Assembly (NCBI GenBank): GCA_035235625.1
Contig: CP141146.1
Location: 23,306,501-23,370,500 of the forward strand
Reading direction: 5' to 3'
DNA length: 64,000 bases
DNA from: Saururus chinensis
Taxonomy: Eukaryota > Streptophyta > Magnoliopsida > Piperales > Saururaceae
Part shown: in pieces, positions 47,658-59,086 of the stretch
Position numbering within the stretch: the stretch's first letter is position 1
Layout of the letters: the number at the start of each line of letters is the position of its first letter
The notes under the pieces: generated by a model
What the model was told of the DNA's origin: nothing
Database searches by the model: none
Seen by the model: only the letters and a program-made list of their open reading frames with translations
Made by a program: the position numbers and the translations under genes

Positions 47658-47950
47658 AACAACTTTTGTAATGGGAAATAATGAAAAAATCTTACTTTTG
47701 CTATTTCTATATACTCATTAGTGAGTAGCTTTCGGTCATTTCCCACCAGCGAATTCTACCTACCCGCCAATCATTCCTCTCCACAGGAATGGTGCCTCAT
47801 TGTTCATTTATGAGAGGATCTATATGAGGATTGGTTTTATTTAAACCTAAGGGTATTTTCGTTCAACATCAGGTAATATGGCATTCAATGTTCAAAACTA
47901 GGTAATATGGAAATTTAGCATCTTTGCCAGGTAATATGGAAAAAACTATT

Positions 47951-48689
47951 AATTATTACAAAGTTGTAGTTAACATCTTAAGAAGCACAAGGCAAAAGAT
48001 ACACAATAGCCTAAATCTTATGAACTGAGACAAAAGGTATGAAATAACCTCATAGTATGGATTCAAATAATTGTAGGCATTTTGAGGGTGAGAACTTTGT
48101 GAAGACCTCTTAAGAAATGTTGAAACAAAATTAGGACACGGACAAAGGGGTTTTTGAAGGTTTTTGAGGGACCTTGGAGAGTTGGTCGTTTCAGTAGCTT
48201 TAATAAAAAAAATGACCCTTATATTAGTAGCTTTTTGAAATAATGTTTATCGATCAACGTGTATAGATGACATTGTCGGTATGATGAGGGTGAAAATGGT
48301 CACTTGTGTTTAAGACATGTGTCAATAACTTAATTAACATATCCATGAAAGACCAAAACTAATGTTTCTGAAAAGAGGCCATTAACATGTGTTGCATTTT
48401 TGCTGATGGGTTGCATCAACATTGCCTACACAACTATTGGCGCATAAATGGGAATTTGTCCATAATACTATTTTTAGACAAGTTAAACCAAGGTAACCTA
48501 CAATTCTTCCAAGCTAAGTGAGGGGGTCCTAAGGTACATTTTGAATGTATTTTAAAGCAAAAAAAACTATACCGTAGGGAGTTAGAGAAGATCCATTTTT
48601 TATTACAAACCTGTAATGAGTCTTGATCAGAGGACTTAATTGGACTTGGCATTATTTAGGGCAACTAGAACCCTTAGCGATCAATAATT
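47951..48689. other. No gene recognised
   Basis: AT-rich stretch. The minus-strand frame at 48434-48652 contains no motif I can place. It may be the remains of another retroelement. Confidence 0.4.
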
Positions 48690-49160
48690 TTAGACAACGA
48701 TAAATCATTCACTGTCTTTTGAACACACAATACTTCGAGAGATCGATTGATAACTCTTCAGTTCATTTTAAACAGGGTAGATTCAAGAGCCGATTGATCA
48801 TTTCATTTAGTACATTATGTCATGATCGATTGATTTGACTGTGTAAATTACAATTTTGCCCTTTTTATACTAAAAGCTAAAACCCTTAAAATCACCTCTT
48901 GAACTTCTCTAAATGATTTTGGCATGCAAGTGCGATCTGAATAAGCTTAAAAAACCTTCAACTTTCTTCAATCTTCTATCTCGAGCCATAAAAACACATA
49001 TGCTCCTATTTTTCAAGTCTATCAATTCCAAATTTGAATTTATCACAACTACATCTAATTGAATTTTAAGACTAAGTATATACTCAAAGTTTCTAACATA
49101 ATTGTGACTAAGAAATTAGCCAATTAACCTCACATATGACATATATGTTCTTATAAAACT
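48690..49160 (-). mobile_element. SIRE-like copia LTR fragment, second copy
   Basis: Aligns with 41640-42110 and 60130-60667: GATCGATTGAT motifs, CCTTCAAC.TTCTTCAATCTTC, ATGCTCCTATTTTTCAAGTC, TTAGCCAATTAACCTCACAT. The 3'-proximal half of the LTR is missing at the left; the right edge is near TTCTTAT. Confidence 0.7.
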
Positions 49161-49164
49161 ATAT

Positions 49165-50002
49165 TAGATTTCGCCTTCATATGCGGATTGATTTTTGGTG
49201 ATTTGCGTTTTTCGTTTGAAAGGATAGAGTTTTGTGTTTTCTATTTGAAAGGATGGGATTTTTCTCTGCATGGAGGCAAAAAACTTCACCCCGGATGAGC
49301 ACTTGAGAACATTACTATGACATTGGAGCTATGTACAAGGATATTTGGTCACGTTCATGTGCACCGGCTTGACCAAGGACTGTTTGTTATTACTAGTTTA
49401 GGAATACCATACTACATGTAGCAACATCTTAGGTTACTTTGGATTTATTATCTTGTGATATTCCTTCAATGCATTTATTGAGATATTTACATTGGTATTG
49501 TGTAGGGATTTTATGAATCATAAGATTATTTTGTGGTGTTTTATGTAAGTTTTGTTCTATTCAATTCCTTATAGGGATATTCTCACCCCATTTTTTATTT
49601 TGGGAATCTTGTGTATAGTTGTGTCATACAAGTGCTCATGATGATTTTCTATGCAAGCAAGGCAAACTAAAGAGTTTCTTAGTGGAGAAAGGACATTTAT
49701 TAAGGGATAGTTAGTAATAAATAAAATTAAGTAACTTTGAGACTTCATATATATTTGACAGTATTTTCATTTTAATAATGGTAGACCTTTATTGTAGTTT
49801 TGAAAGCATTTGATATTCATTGTGCCTTTGCATTAAGGATTTTGTATAACAGTGCTAAGTATTATGCTTAATAAATATAGTTTGGTTTATTTTATTTTCT
49901 TTGGTTTGTTTTTACAGAAAGCAACTGTGTATTCTGATTTACTCATGGTTGTGGGTTAACATTGTTACATCCACTAGCCAGTTCGGGTTAGGGGGTATGA
50001 CA
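49165..50002 (-). mobile_element. Gypsy-type LTR fragment F
   Basis: A diverged relative of LTRs A-E: GTGCACCGGCTTGACCAAGG, ATTCTCACCCCATTTTTTATT, CATACAAGTGCTCATGATG, and an end GGGTTAGGGGGTATGACA. Only the last ~840 bp of the LTR is present. Confidence 0.6.
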
Positions 50003-50439
50003 GAGCAAGTATGGTCATGTTTCTCAATGAACTCATTCACTAAGTAATTGAAGGAATTAGTGGTTTTTGACTATATTTCCTATTAATATCGTGGAAAAAG
50101 TTCTTCATTAATTTAGGTTAGGCTTTGAATTTATGCAAAATACTTTGGTATATCATACCAATATGAGTTTTTATATTTGAAATTAAGATCTTTTAGTCAA
50201 GTGGCTAAGGAGATTATGTTATGCTCAGTATGAGTCACACTAGTTGTGTAATTTTAACACTAGATGATTGTGTTACTTCATGATCATGCTATATGGTATT
50301 CATACAATTGTTTTATTCTTACTTTTCATAACTTATTAAGTCTTAATGTGGTTAACTAGTTTAGTATTTTCTCTAATATTTGTTGTTCATCTGCCTTTTT
50401 TTATTTTACCGTTGTCTACTCACGACAAAAAGGGGGAGA
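50003..50439 (+). other. SIRE-like 3' internal region with polypurine tract
   Basis: Non-coding AT-rich DNA ending CTACTCACGACAAAAAGGGGGAGA. The ACAAAAAGGGGGAGA string is the typical polypurine tract (plus-strand primer) of SIRE-type copia elements, so the parent element lay on +. The CACTA element is inserted exactly at its 3' edge, and a similar sequence with a second GATGGGGGAGA resumes at 56956. Confidence 0.55.
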
Positions 50440-50454
50440 CACTACAACAAAAAA

Positions 50455-51030
50455 ACTATTAGCGACGCATTTATGCGTCGCTAATAGTCCCCTAAGCGTC
50501 GCTAATGCATATTAGCGACATATAATACATGTCGCTAAAAACGTCAAAAAAAGTCCCGTCGCTACTAACAATTAACGACGTATACAAACAACGTCGCTAT
50601 TAATGCATATTAGCGACATATACTATACGTCGCTAATAATATATTATTAGCGACGTATATGCTTTAGCATCGCTAACGATAACCTATTAGCGATGATTGT
50701 TTTACGTCGCTAAAAGATATGCAATTTTTGAAAAAAATTTAAAATAATAAATTATTAGCGATGTATACTTAAGCGTCGCTAATAAGGGCTTATTAGTGAC
50801 GCTTAAGTCTACGTCGCTAATAGGGAAAATAATTTTAAAAAAATTAAAAAACAACTTAATAGTGACGTACAGTGAAAGCGTCACTAATAATTTATTAGCG
50901 ACGCTTTCCATACGTCGCTAAAAAGATAAAAAAAAGTTAAAAAATTTCAAAATTAAATTAAATTTATAACATTAATTAAATTAAAAGTAAAAATAGTGAC
51001 GCTTTTTAAGCATCGCTAATATTACATTTT
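50455..51030. repeat. Left subterminal hairpin array (AGCGACG units)
   Basis: About ten inverted pairs such as TTAGCGACGCAT / ATGCGTCGCTAA with 2-20 bp loops, spaced 40-90 bp. They are analogous to TNPA-binding subterminal repeats of En/Spm-type elements, but are themselves palindromic. Confidence 0.85.
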
Positions 51031-51044
51031 ATTTTTAAAAAAAA

Positions 51045-52140
51045 TCCCCGATGGGTTTGGCCCACCGGGGAAGGAAGAGTTGCCGGAGGACGGAATCCGA
51101 AGCCCCGGCTCCGCCCCCCTCCTCTAAAAAATCAAGAGGGGGGGCGGGGGCGTCTATGTGAGGGCGGGGCGCTGGGGGAGGGGAACACCGGGGAGCATGG
51201 GGGCACTGGGCGAGGGGCGGCTGGGGGAGAGCGGGGCTGCTGGAGTGGGGGTAGCTGAGGAAGGGAGGGCCAGCTAGGGGTGGGTGGGCTGCTTGGAGAG
51301 GGGGGAGGGGGTGCCCACCGGGGAGCCGGGCCAGCTGGGGAGGGGGGGCTGCTGAGGGAGCAGGGGAGGCCGCTGGGTGAGGGGGCCAGCACTGGGGCGG
51401 CGAGGCAGCGAGGAGGCCATGAGGTGGGCGGCCGGACGGCGAGGCGGCGAGGAGCCGGGCAAAGGGCTGGCTGGGGGAGGGGTGGCCACTGGGGAGCAGG
51501 GCCGGACCGGCTGGGCGAGGGGGGCTGTTGAGGGAGCAGGGGGCCGCTGGGGAGGGGGCCAACATTGGGGCGGGGGAAGGAGCAAGGCGGCGAGGAGGCC
51601 ATGAGGTGGGCGGCCGGACGGCGAGGCGGCGAGGAGCCGGGCGAGGGGCCGACTGGGGAGGGGTGGCCATTGGGGGAGCAGGGCCGGACCGGCCGGGGAG
51701 GGGGTTGTTGAGGGAGCAGGGGTTGCCGGGGGGAGGGGGCCAACATTGGGGCGGGGGAGGAGCAAGGCGGCGAGGGGCCGGCTGGGGGAGGGGTGGCCAC
51801 TGGGGAGTAGGGCCGGACCGGCTGGGGAGGGGGGCTGCTGAGGGTGCAGTGGGGGCCGTTGGGGGAGGGGGCCAGCACCGGGACGGGCGGAGGAGCAGGG
51901 CGGCGAGATGGCGAGGAGGTGGGCGGCCAGAATGCGAGGAGCCGGGCGAGGGGCCGGCTGGTTGAGGGGGGCCAGCACTGGGGAAGAGGGTGGGAGGACA
52001 GCGAGAAGGTGGGAGGGTGGAGATATAAAAGGCGCGGGCAAAATTTAACTGCGCGGGGAATTTCGCCCGCGCGCGAAATTGAACCGCGTGGCAAAATTTT
52101 GCCCGTGCGCAAATTTACCCCACGCGGGCGGAATTTCTCC
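51045..52140. repeat. G-rich minisatellite
   Basis: Imperfect tandem blocks around GGGAGGGGTGGCCACTGGGG (starting near 51475, 51655 and 51784) and ATGAGGTGGGCGGCCGGACG (51419 and 51601). The + strand has many runs of three or more G. Periods are about 130-180 bp. Confidence 0.75.
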
Positions 52141-52374
52141 AAAAATATTTTTTAAAAAAAAAAAATTTTAGCGACGCTCATAAGGAGCGTCGCTGCTAAT
52201 ATTGTAAATAGCGACGTTTGGATAAGAGGGTCGCAAAACCATACACTATTAGCGACGCTCTGCAACAAGCGTCGCAAGAAACTTTAAGTTTTTTTTAAAC
52301 AAATGACTTATTAGCGACGCTTGCAGTATGCGTCGCTAATAGTTAAAATATGCGACGCTCCAAGTTCAATTTTT

Positions 52375-53145
52375 TACCTCTCTCTTCTCTCTCCTCTCCT
52401 CTCTCTCTCTCTCTCTCTCGCCTCTCTCTCCACCCTTTCACTCTCCCTCTCTCCTTTCTCTCCTCTCTCTCTCTCTCCTCTCTCTCTCCCTCTCTCTCTC
52501 CTTTCTCTCCTCTCTCTCCTCCCTTTCTCTCTCCCTCTCTCTCTCTCCCTCTCTCTCCTCTCCTCTCTCTCTTGCCTCTCTCTCCACCCATTCTCTCTCC
52601 TCTCCCTCTCTACACCATCTCTCTCTCCACCCTCTCTCTCCCTCTCTCCTTCCTCTCCCTCTCTCCTCTCCTATCTCTCTCCTCGCCTCTCTCACCCTTT
52701 CTCCTCCCTCTTCCCTCTCTGCCTCTCCACCCTCTCTCTCTCTCCTTCCTCTCTCTCCTCTCTCTTATCTCTCTCTCCTCCCTCTCCCCTCTCTCTCTCC
52801 ACCCTCTCTCTCCCTCTCCTTCCTCTCTCTCCTCTCTCTCATCTCTCTCTCCTCCCTCTCCTCTCTCTCTCCCCTCCCCTCTCCTCTTCTCTCTCCTCCC
52901 CTCTCCTCTTCTCTCTCCTCCCTCTCCTCTTCTCTCTCCTCCCTCACCTATCTTTCCCTTCCTCTCCTCTCTCTCTCTCTCCCTCTCCTCTCTCTCTCCC
53001 CTCTCCTCTCTCTTCCCTCCCCTCTCTCTCTTCCCTCCCGTCTCTCTCTCTCTCCCCCTCTCTCTCTCCTCCCTCTTTCTCTCCTCCCTCTCTCTCTCCA
53101 CCCTTTCTCTCTCTTCCCTCCCCTCTCTCTGCTCTAATTTCAAAA
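52375..53145. repeat. Long (CT)-rich polypyrimidine tract
   Basis: About 770 bp almost wholly C and T on +, in CTCTCTCC / CCCTCTC variants. Frames on both strands are artefacts. Confidence 0.95.
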
Positions 53146-53189
53146 AATTTTAAGATTTTTATTTTTTTATATTAATTTAAAAAATAAAA

Positions 53190-55700
53190 AAATTTATTAC
53201 TGATAGCGACGTTAGTAGTATACGTCGCTATTAGTACCTCTATTAGCGACGTATATAATTATACATCGCTAATACATGTATTAATAGCGACGTATAAGCC
53301 TATACGTCGCTAATAGTATTGTATTTTAAATTATTTTTTTAAAAAATTTTTAAATAAAAAATTTTAAAAATTTTGAAAAAAACATCAAAATAAAATCCCT
53401 CTCTCTCTTCCCTCACCCTTTTCTCTATCCACCCTTCTCCCTCTCTCTCTCCTCCCACTTTCTCTCCTCCCCTTCACCACCCTTTCTCTCTCTTACCTCC
53501 CCTCTCTCTCCTTTAATTTAAAAAATAAAAAAATTAATAAAAATTTTAAAAAAACAAAATAAAATTCTCTCACCCTCCCTCTCTTCCCTCCCCTCTCCTC
53601 TCTCTCTCTCCCTCTCCCTCTTTCTCTCCCTCTCCCTCTCCTCCCTTTCCCTCTCTCTGTCTCTATCTCCCTCTCCTCTTTCCCTCTCTCTCTCCCTCTC
53701 TCTCTTCCCTCCCCCTCTCTCCTCTAATTTCAAAAATTTTTAAGATTTTTATTTTTTTGAATTAATTTAAAAATTAAAAAAATTTAGTACTGATAGCGAC
53801 GTATAGTAGTATACATCGCTATTAGTACCTCTATTAGCGACGTATATAATTATACGTCACTAATACATGTATTAATAGCGACGTATAAGCCTATATGTCG
53901 TTAATAGTATTTTATTTTAAATTATTTTTTTAAAAATTTTTTAAATAAAAAATTTTAAAAATTTCGAAAAAAACATCAAAATAAAATCCCTCTCTCTCTT
54001 CCCTTCTCCCTCTCTCTATCCTCCCTTCTCCCTCTCTCTCTCCTCCCACTTTCTCTCCTCCCTCTCTCCACCCTTTCTCTCTCTCTTACCTCCCCTCTCT
54101 CTCCTTTAATTTAAAAAATAAAAAAATTAATAAAAATTTTAAAAAAACAAAATATAATTCTCTCACCCTCCCTCTCTTCCCTCCCCTCTCATCTCTCTCT
54201 CCCTCTCCCTCTTTCTCTCCCTCTCCCCTCTCCTCTCTCTCCCTCTCCTCTCTTTCCCTCTCTCTCTCTCTGTCTCTATCTCCCTCTCCTCTTTCCCTCT
54301 CTCTCTCTGTCTCTCTCTCTCCCTCTCCTCTCTTTCTCTCCCTCTCTCTCCCTGCCCTCTCCTCTCTACTCTAATTTTAATTTTTTATAATTTTTTATTT
54401 TTTAAAAATTAATTTTAAAAAACAAAAAATCAAATAAATACTAATAGCGACGTATTAGTATATACGTCGCTATTAGTACTAGTATTAGCGACGCATAAGC
54501 ATATACGTCGCAAATACATGTACTAATAGCGACGTATATACTAAGACGTCGCTATTAGTATTTTATTTTAATTATTTTTTTATTTTAAAAAATAAAAAAA
54601 TTAATAAAAAATTTTAAAATATCAAAATAAAATCCCTCTCACCCTCCCTCTCTTCCCTCCCCTATCCCCTCTCTCTCTCCCCTCTCCTCTCTGTCCCTCT
54701 CCCTCCCTCTCCCCTCTCCCTCTCTCCCCCCTCTTTCTCTCTCCCTCTCCTCTCTTTCCCTTTCTCTCCTCTCTTTCCCTCCCACCTCTCTCTCTCCCCT
54801 CTCCTCTTTACTCTAATTTCATTTTTTTATATTTTTCTATATTTTAAAAAATTAATTTTGAATATAAAAAAATAAAATAAAATAAATATTAATAGTGATG
54901 TATAGGAATATACGTCGCTATTATGACTCGTATTAGCAACATATAGGCCTATACATCGCTATTAGTATTTTATTTTTATTATTTTTTTATTTTAAAAAAA
55001 ATTAATAAAAAATTTTAAAAAGTTTAAATAAAATTCTCTCACCCTCCCTCTCTTCCCTCCCGTATCCCCTCTCCTCTCTCTCTCTCTCCCTCTCCCCTCT
55101 CCTCTCTCTCCCTCTCTCTTTCCCTCTCTCTCTGTCTCACTCTCACCCTCTCCTCTCTTTCCCTCTCCCCTCTCCCCTCTCCTCTCTCACCCTCTCCTCT
55201 CTTACCCTCTCTCTCTCCCTCTCCTCTCTTTCCCTCTCTCTCCTCTCTTTCCCTCCCTCTCTCTGCCCTCTCCTCTCTACTCTAATTTAATTTTTTTTAT
55301 TTTTAAAAATTAATTTTGAAAATATAAAATAAAATCAAATAAATACTAATAGCGACGTATTGGAATATACGTCACTATTAGTATTTTATTATTATTATTT
55401 TTTATTTTAAAAAATATAAAAAATTAATAAAAAAATTTTAAAAATCAAAATAAAATTATCTCACCCTCTCTCTCTTCCCTCCCCTCTCCTCTCTCTCCCC
55501 TCTCCTCTTTCTCCCTCTCCTCTCTTTCCCTCTCTCTTGATCTCCTCTTTCTCCTCTCGATCTCTCTCTCTCCCCTCTCTCCACTCTTCCTCTCTCCTCC
55601 CTCCTTTTCTCTCTCTCTCCTCACCCTCTCTGTCCTCCATATCACTCTTCCCTTTCTCTCTCTCTTCGATCCCTCTCTTCTTTCTCTAATTTGTTATAAA
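53190..55700. repeat. Higher-order tandem array of hairpin + AT + CT cassettes
   Basis: Units begin with three (later two or one) AGCGACGTAT...ATACGTCGCTA hairpins, then ~100 bp of A/T-rich DNA, then one or two CT-rich blocks. Unit starts are near 53190, 53784, 54431, 54885 and 55341, so lengths are about 594, 647, 454 and 456 bp. The first two units are nearly identical over the hairpin part (both contain TTAGTACCTCTATTAGCGAC). Confidence 0.8.
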
Positions 55701-56290
55701 TTATATTTTAAAAATAATAAGAAAATTTAAGAAATAAAATATATTATATCTAAATAATGAAAGTTTAATTTATTATTAACACTACTTTTTATTAAAAAAT
55801 TAATATTTATTTATTATATATACATATAGTAAATATTGAATAAAATATATATTATATTTTTATATTTTTTAAAAATTATTTATTAAATAAAATTAATTAA
55901 TAAATCTATTTGCGATGCTTATAATTAACCGTTGCTATTCTCTCCTCTCTCTCTCCCTTCTATCTCTCTTCCCTCCCCTCTATCTCTCTCTCCTCCCTCT
56001 CCCCTCCCCTCTCTCTCTTCTCTCTCTTCCCTCTCCTCTCTCTTTCCCTCTCCTCTCTCTCTCTTCTCTCTCTTTCTTCCCTCCCCTCTCCCTCCTCTCT
56101 CTCTCTCTATCTTCCCTCTCCTCTCTCTCTCTCTCTCCTCTCTCTCTCTTCCCTCCCCTCTCCTCTTTGTCTCTCTTCCTTCCCCTCTCCTCTCTCTCTC
56201 TTCCCTCCCGTCTCTCCTATCTACCTACACACTATCTCTCCTCTAATTTCAAATTTTAAATATTTTTTATTCTTTAAAATTAATTTTAAA
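55700..56290. repeat. AT-rich spacer and further CT tract
   Basis: About 200 bp of A/T-only-like DNA, a single GCGATGCTT...CGTTGCTA hairpin near 55910, then a CT-rich tract 55935-56240. Confidence 0.7.
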
Positions 56291-56309
56291 TTTTTAAAAA
56301 ATATTTAAA

Positions 56310-56955
56310 TAAATATACTAATAGTGACATATACATGTATACGTCGCTATTACTACTTTATTTTAATTTTAAAAAATAAAAAAATTTAATTTTTTTTAAA
56401 ATTAAAATAATTTTTTAATAAAAATAGGTATTAGCGACGCATGTAACTATGCGTTGCTACTAACAGGTGTAATAGCGACGCATAGTTCAATACGTCGCTA
56501 ATACTATCCAGTAATAGCGACGCATAAACATGCGTCGCTATTAGCTCTTAATTTTTATTTTTTTATTTAAAATTGGAAATTATTAACGACGTTTGTTTAT
56601 AAACGTCACTATAGTTTTAACTATTAGCAACGTTTGAAAAAATATGTCGTTAATGGTTTTAATTTTTTTTTTTAAATTAATAGATATACCTTTTAGGGAC
56701 GCTTATATAAGCGTCGCTAATAACCTAAGTATTAGCGACACATATTTGTAAGTGTCGCTAAAAGGATAGGTAGTAGCAACGTTTGTACTTATGCGTCGCA
56801 AATAGACTATACCATTAGCGACGCTTAAGATTATGCATCACTAATAGTAGTTTTTTTTGCGACATTTTGTTATATGTCGTTATTATCACTTTGTAGCGAC
56901 GCATATTATTGCGACGCTTATATAAGCATCGCTAATACCCAATTTTGTTGTAGTG
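56310..56955. repeat. Right subterminal hairpin array and TIR
   Basis: About ten further AGCGACG/CGTCGCT inverted pairs with varying loops, ending in the terminal ATTTTGTTGTAGTG. It is the mirror of the left array. Confidence 0.85.
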
Positions 56956-57277
56956 AGAGATAAAGTGAAGATGGGGGAGACGATATGTGAGTTATGTGTT
57001 TATTGGGGTAATTTACCTTGTCACATATACTTGAACATTTAAATTATGTATTTTTTTATTTTGGATAGTACTATGTGGGTATGGTCTTATTATGTGGTGT
57101 GTAAGTTGAGTACAGACTTAAGATCACACTACGTTAGGATTTTATAGTTTTTAAGGGATACAATAATTTTCAAGTTGGAAAATATGTCATAGTATGATTT
57201 ATGCAGTATAGACTTATAATTTTCTTTTTTGGATTGAAGACTTGTAGTGTTTTATCATGACATAGCCAAAGGGGAGA
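56956..57277 (+). other. Copia 3' internal end with second polypurine tract
   Basis: After the TSD, the sequence GATAAAGTGAAGATGGGGGAGA continues non-coding to CATAGCCAAAGGGGAGATTATAAG (57265-57288), a SIRE-like polypurine tract directly before an LTR. Confidence 0.5.
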
Positions 57278-57461
57278 TTATAAGTACATATTGTCTCATT
57301 TTTAGTGTCTTGGCTTATTTTGACAATCAATACAAGGTCAAAAGATGTGTAATTTTGAGTCAAAGTATTGCTGAAGATCGTGTGGTGAAGATGGGGTAGA
57401 TAAGATGACTCAAGAGATATTTTGACAAGTTAAAACAAAGATACATCATAGATACATAAAT

Positions 57462-57481
57462 ACACACACACACACACACAC
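57462..57481. repeat. (AC)10 microsatellite
   Basis: Uninterrupted AC dinucleotide run. Confidence 0.95.
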
Positions 57482-58165
57482 TTGAGAGTGATGTGAATAT
57501 CATATTATAGTTTGGGAGAGCGTCGGAAACACATGGACAAAATTTCGCAAATGATTGTGATTTTTTTATAAGCATTCATTGATCTTGAAAGCCTGGTCAA
57601 TTGGCCTTAAATTTTGTTCAAAAAGTTCTCTAGAATATTGAACAATCGATGAGTAGGTGGATATGTCAATCGAAAGCTAGTTTGTATGGCTCTAGAATAG
57701 GGAATAATCGATTGTTGTAGAAACGATTGATCGGTTGAAAGTCAGTTTCAAGCAATCCAGGGAATGATTGATCACCTTATGGAACTATTGATGAGTCTGA
57801 TGCGTAATTTCTAGAAATAGGAGATTCCATTTAGAATTTGTTTTCTATTCACAGTCCAACATATTAACCGACTGGGGGTCTATCAATATGTGGTAAAGAA
57901 AAAGAGGAAGCCTTAAAACCTTTGAGAGAAAAATGTGACTTTGCTATTGATTTGAGAAGAGAGAGAGAGATCTTTTATGACAATAAATTTATGAGGTAAA
58001 ACATCAATATAGTCATAGAAATCTTAGAGAATTAATGCATATGCCTTTATCTTTATGAATTGCTCGAGAAGATATGTTGTACAATTACTTGATGAACTAA
58101 CTGAAACTGTCACAGACATTGTAACTCTTGTTTAATGAGTTTGGAAGAAACCACCATTGTTTTTA

Positions 58166-58648
58166 ACTATTGTTTCTTTTAATCTCGAATCTTGCAAAAT
58201 TACTCTTAATCAAACTGAGACAAATTTGTTCAGACACTAGTAGAGACTATGTCCTCATTTATCAACTCACTTTAACTAGAACTATGTACATTGTCTTCTA
58301 TAACATAGAAAATGAAAGCTCAATAAGTATTTGTCCATGCCTTTTTCTGAGTTATGATAATTTTCCTCCAATCATTTTTCTAGGGCTTGATTTTTTCTTA
58401 GGAAACTCCCAAAGTATTTAACTCTTGTCTCTTTTAATCTTGAGTTTCGCAAGATAACTCTAATTTGAACTGAAGCAAAATTGTTTAGATCCTAGTAAAG
58501 CAGTTCTCAATTTTTAACTCACTTTAAATAGAATCTATAAACATTTTTCTCCTAAAAAGAGAAAGAAATAAAAAGTTCATAAAGAATATGCCCATGTCTT
58601 TTTCTAAGTTATTATATTTTTCTTAAAATAAATTTTTTTGGGCTTGTC
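58166..58648. repeat. Tandem duplication, ~254 bp period
   Basis: Unit 1 (58166-58391) and unit 2 (58420-58648) share CTTTTAATCT.GA.T..GCAA.AT.ACTCT, TTTATCAACTCACTTTAA-like and CATG.CTTTTTCT.AGTTAT blocks, ending GGGCTTG. About 75-80% alike by eye. Confidence 0.75.
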
Positions 58649-58780
58649 TTTTTCGGAATCCTCTCTACTTGCATCATTTGTTTTTTATTTTTTTCTTCCT
58701 TTTATTTCTTTTTCATTCATTTCTCTTGACATCAAGTGGATGAGAACTTCACACTATCCTATGCCGACCTAAGTAAGTAG

Positions 58781-59086
58781 GCCTTCCCCATCATCTTTAC
58801 GAGGACAATTCCATTGAAATAAATTGAAATAAATAAAATCATAATCATTGAATCACATTACATGAAATTTTCTTTTTCTTTTAAATACTAAATACAAATC
58901 TAGCATAAGATCATTTAATTTGATTACTAAGACTCTACTACAATCCAAATGCCTGAGTCAACCTATACTTACGAATTATCTCTTGATTTTCTTACATAAA
59001 GGTTACTTGAGTATAAACATGACATGTATAAATTATAAAAAATAGAGAATTACAACATCAACTAAAAGAAAATTAAATCAATCTTT
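58781..59086. other. No gene recognised
   Basis: AT-rich DNA between the copia LTR and LTR E, with nothing identifiable. Confidence 0.5.

Larger units (their letters stand above)
43400..47950. mobile_element. Second Kaonashi-type MULE, decayed and inverted
   Basis: It has the same convergent pair as the first MULE, in opposite order: Ulp1 fragment on + (to about 43752) and mudrA-like pseudogene on - (47657-44335). The right edge may be near 47860-47950, where GGGTATTTTCGTTC and three GGTAATATGG units resemble MULE ends; no matching left TIR was found. The proteins are clearly different from those of the first MULE, so it is another family. Confidence 0.65.
50440..56955. mobile_element. Non-autonomous CACTA element built of hairpins and tandem repeats
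   Basis: Starts CACTACAACAAAA and ends TTTTGTTGTAGTG, a perfect 13-bp TIR, with a 3-bp TSD AGA (50437-50439 and 56956-56958). No transposase coding is present. The interior consists of arrays of AGCGACG/CGTCGCT palindromic units at both ends, a G-rich minisatellite (51045-52140), long CT-rich tracts, and a higher-order array (53190-55700). The long frames in it (51035-52142, 52321-53175, 53518-53733, 55445-55645, 55915-56259) are Pro/Gly/Arg/Ser low-complexity readings of the repeats and are not genes. Confidence 0.93.
57278..58780 (+). mobile_element. Copia LTR (SIRE-like), plus orientation
   Basis: Follows the AAAGGGGAGATTATAAG tract and contains TTGGCTTATTTTGACAATCAATAC, as SIRE-type LTRs do near their start, then several CGATTGATCG-type motifs (57640-57800). 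It differs from the LTR family at 40919. The right end is not defined. Confidence 0.5.

Noticed and set aside
50455-51030. CRISPR-like or attachment-site array of short palindromes
   Set aside because: The intact CACTA TIRs and TSD explain them as transposon subterminal repeats.
51035-52142. Overlapping long frames of Pro/Ala (minus) and Gly/Arg (plus)
   Set aside because: They read a G-rich minisatellite in every frame, have no domain, and lie inside a non-coding CACTA element.
52321-53175. 284- and 267-codon Ser/Leu/Pro frames on + and Arg/Glu frames on -
   Set aside because: These are translations of CT dinucleotide tracts; open because CT repeats lack stop codons.
53518-56259. Further Arg/Glu- or Ser/Leu-rich frames
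   Set aside because: Same cause: CT tracts in the repeat cassettes.
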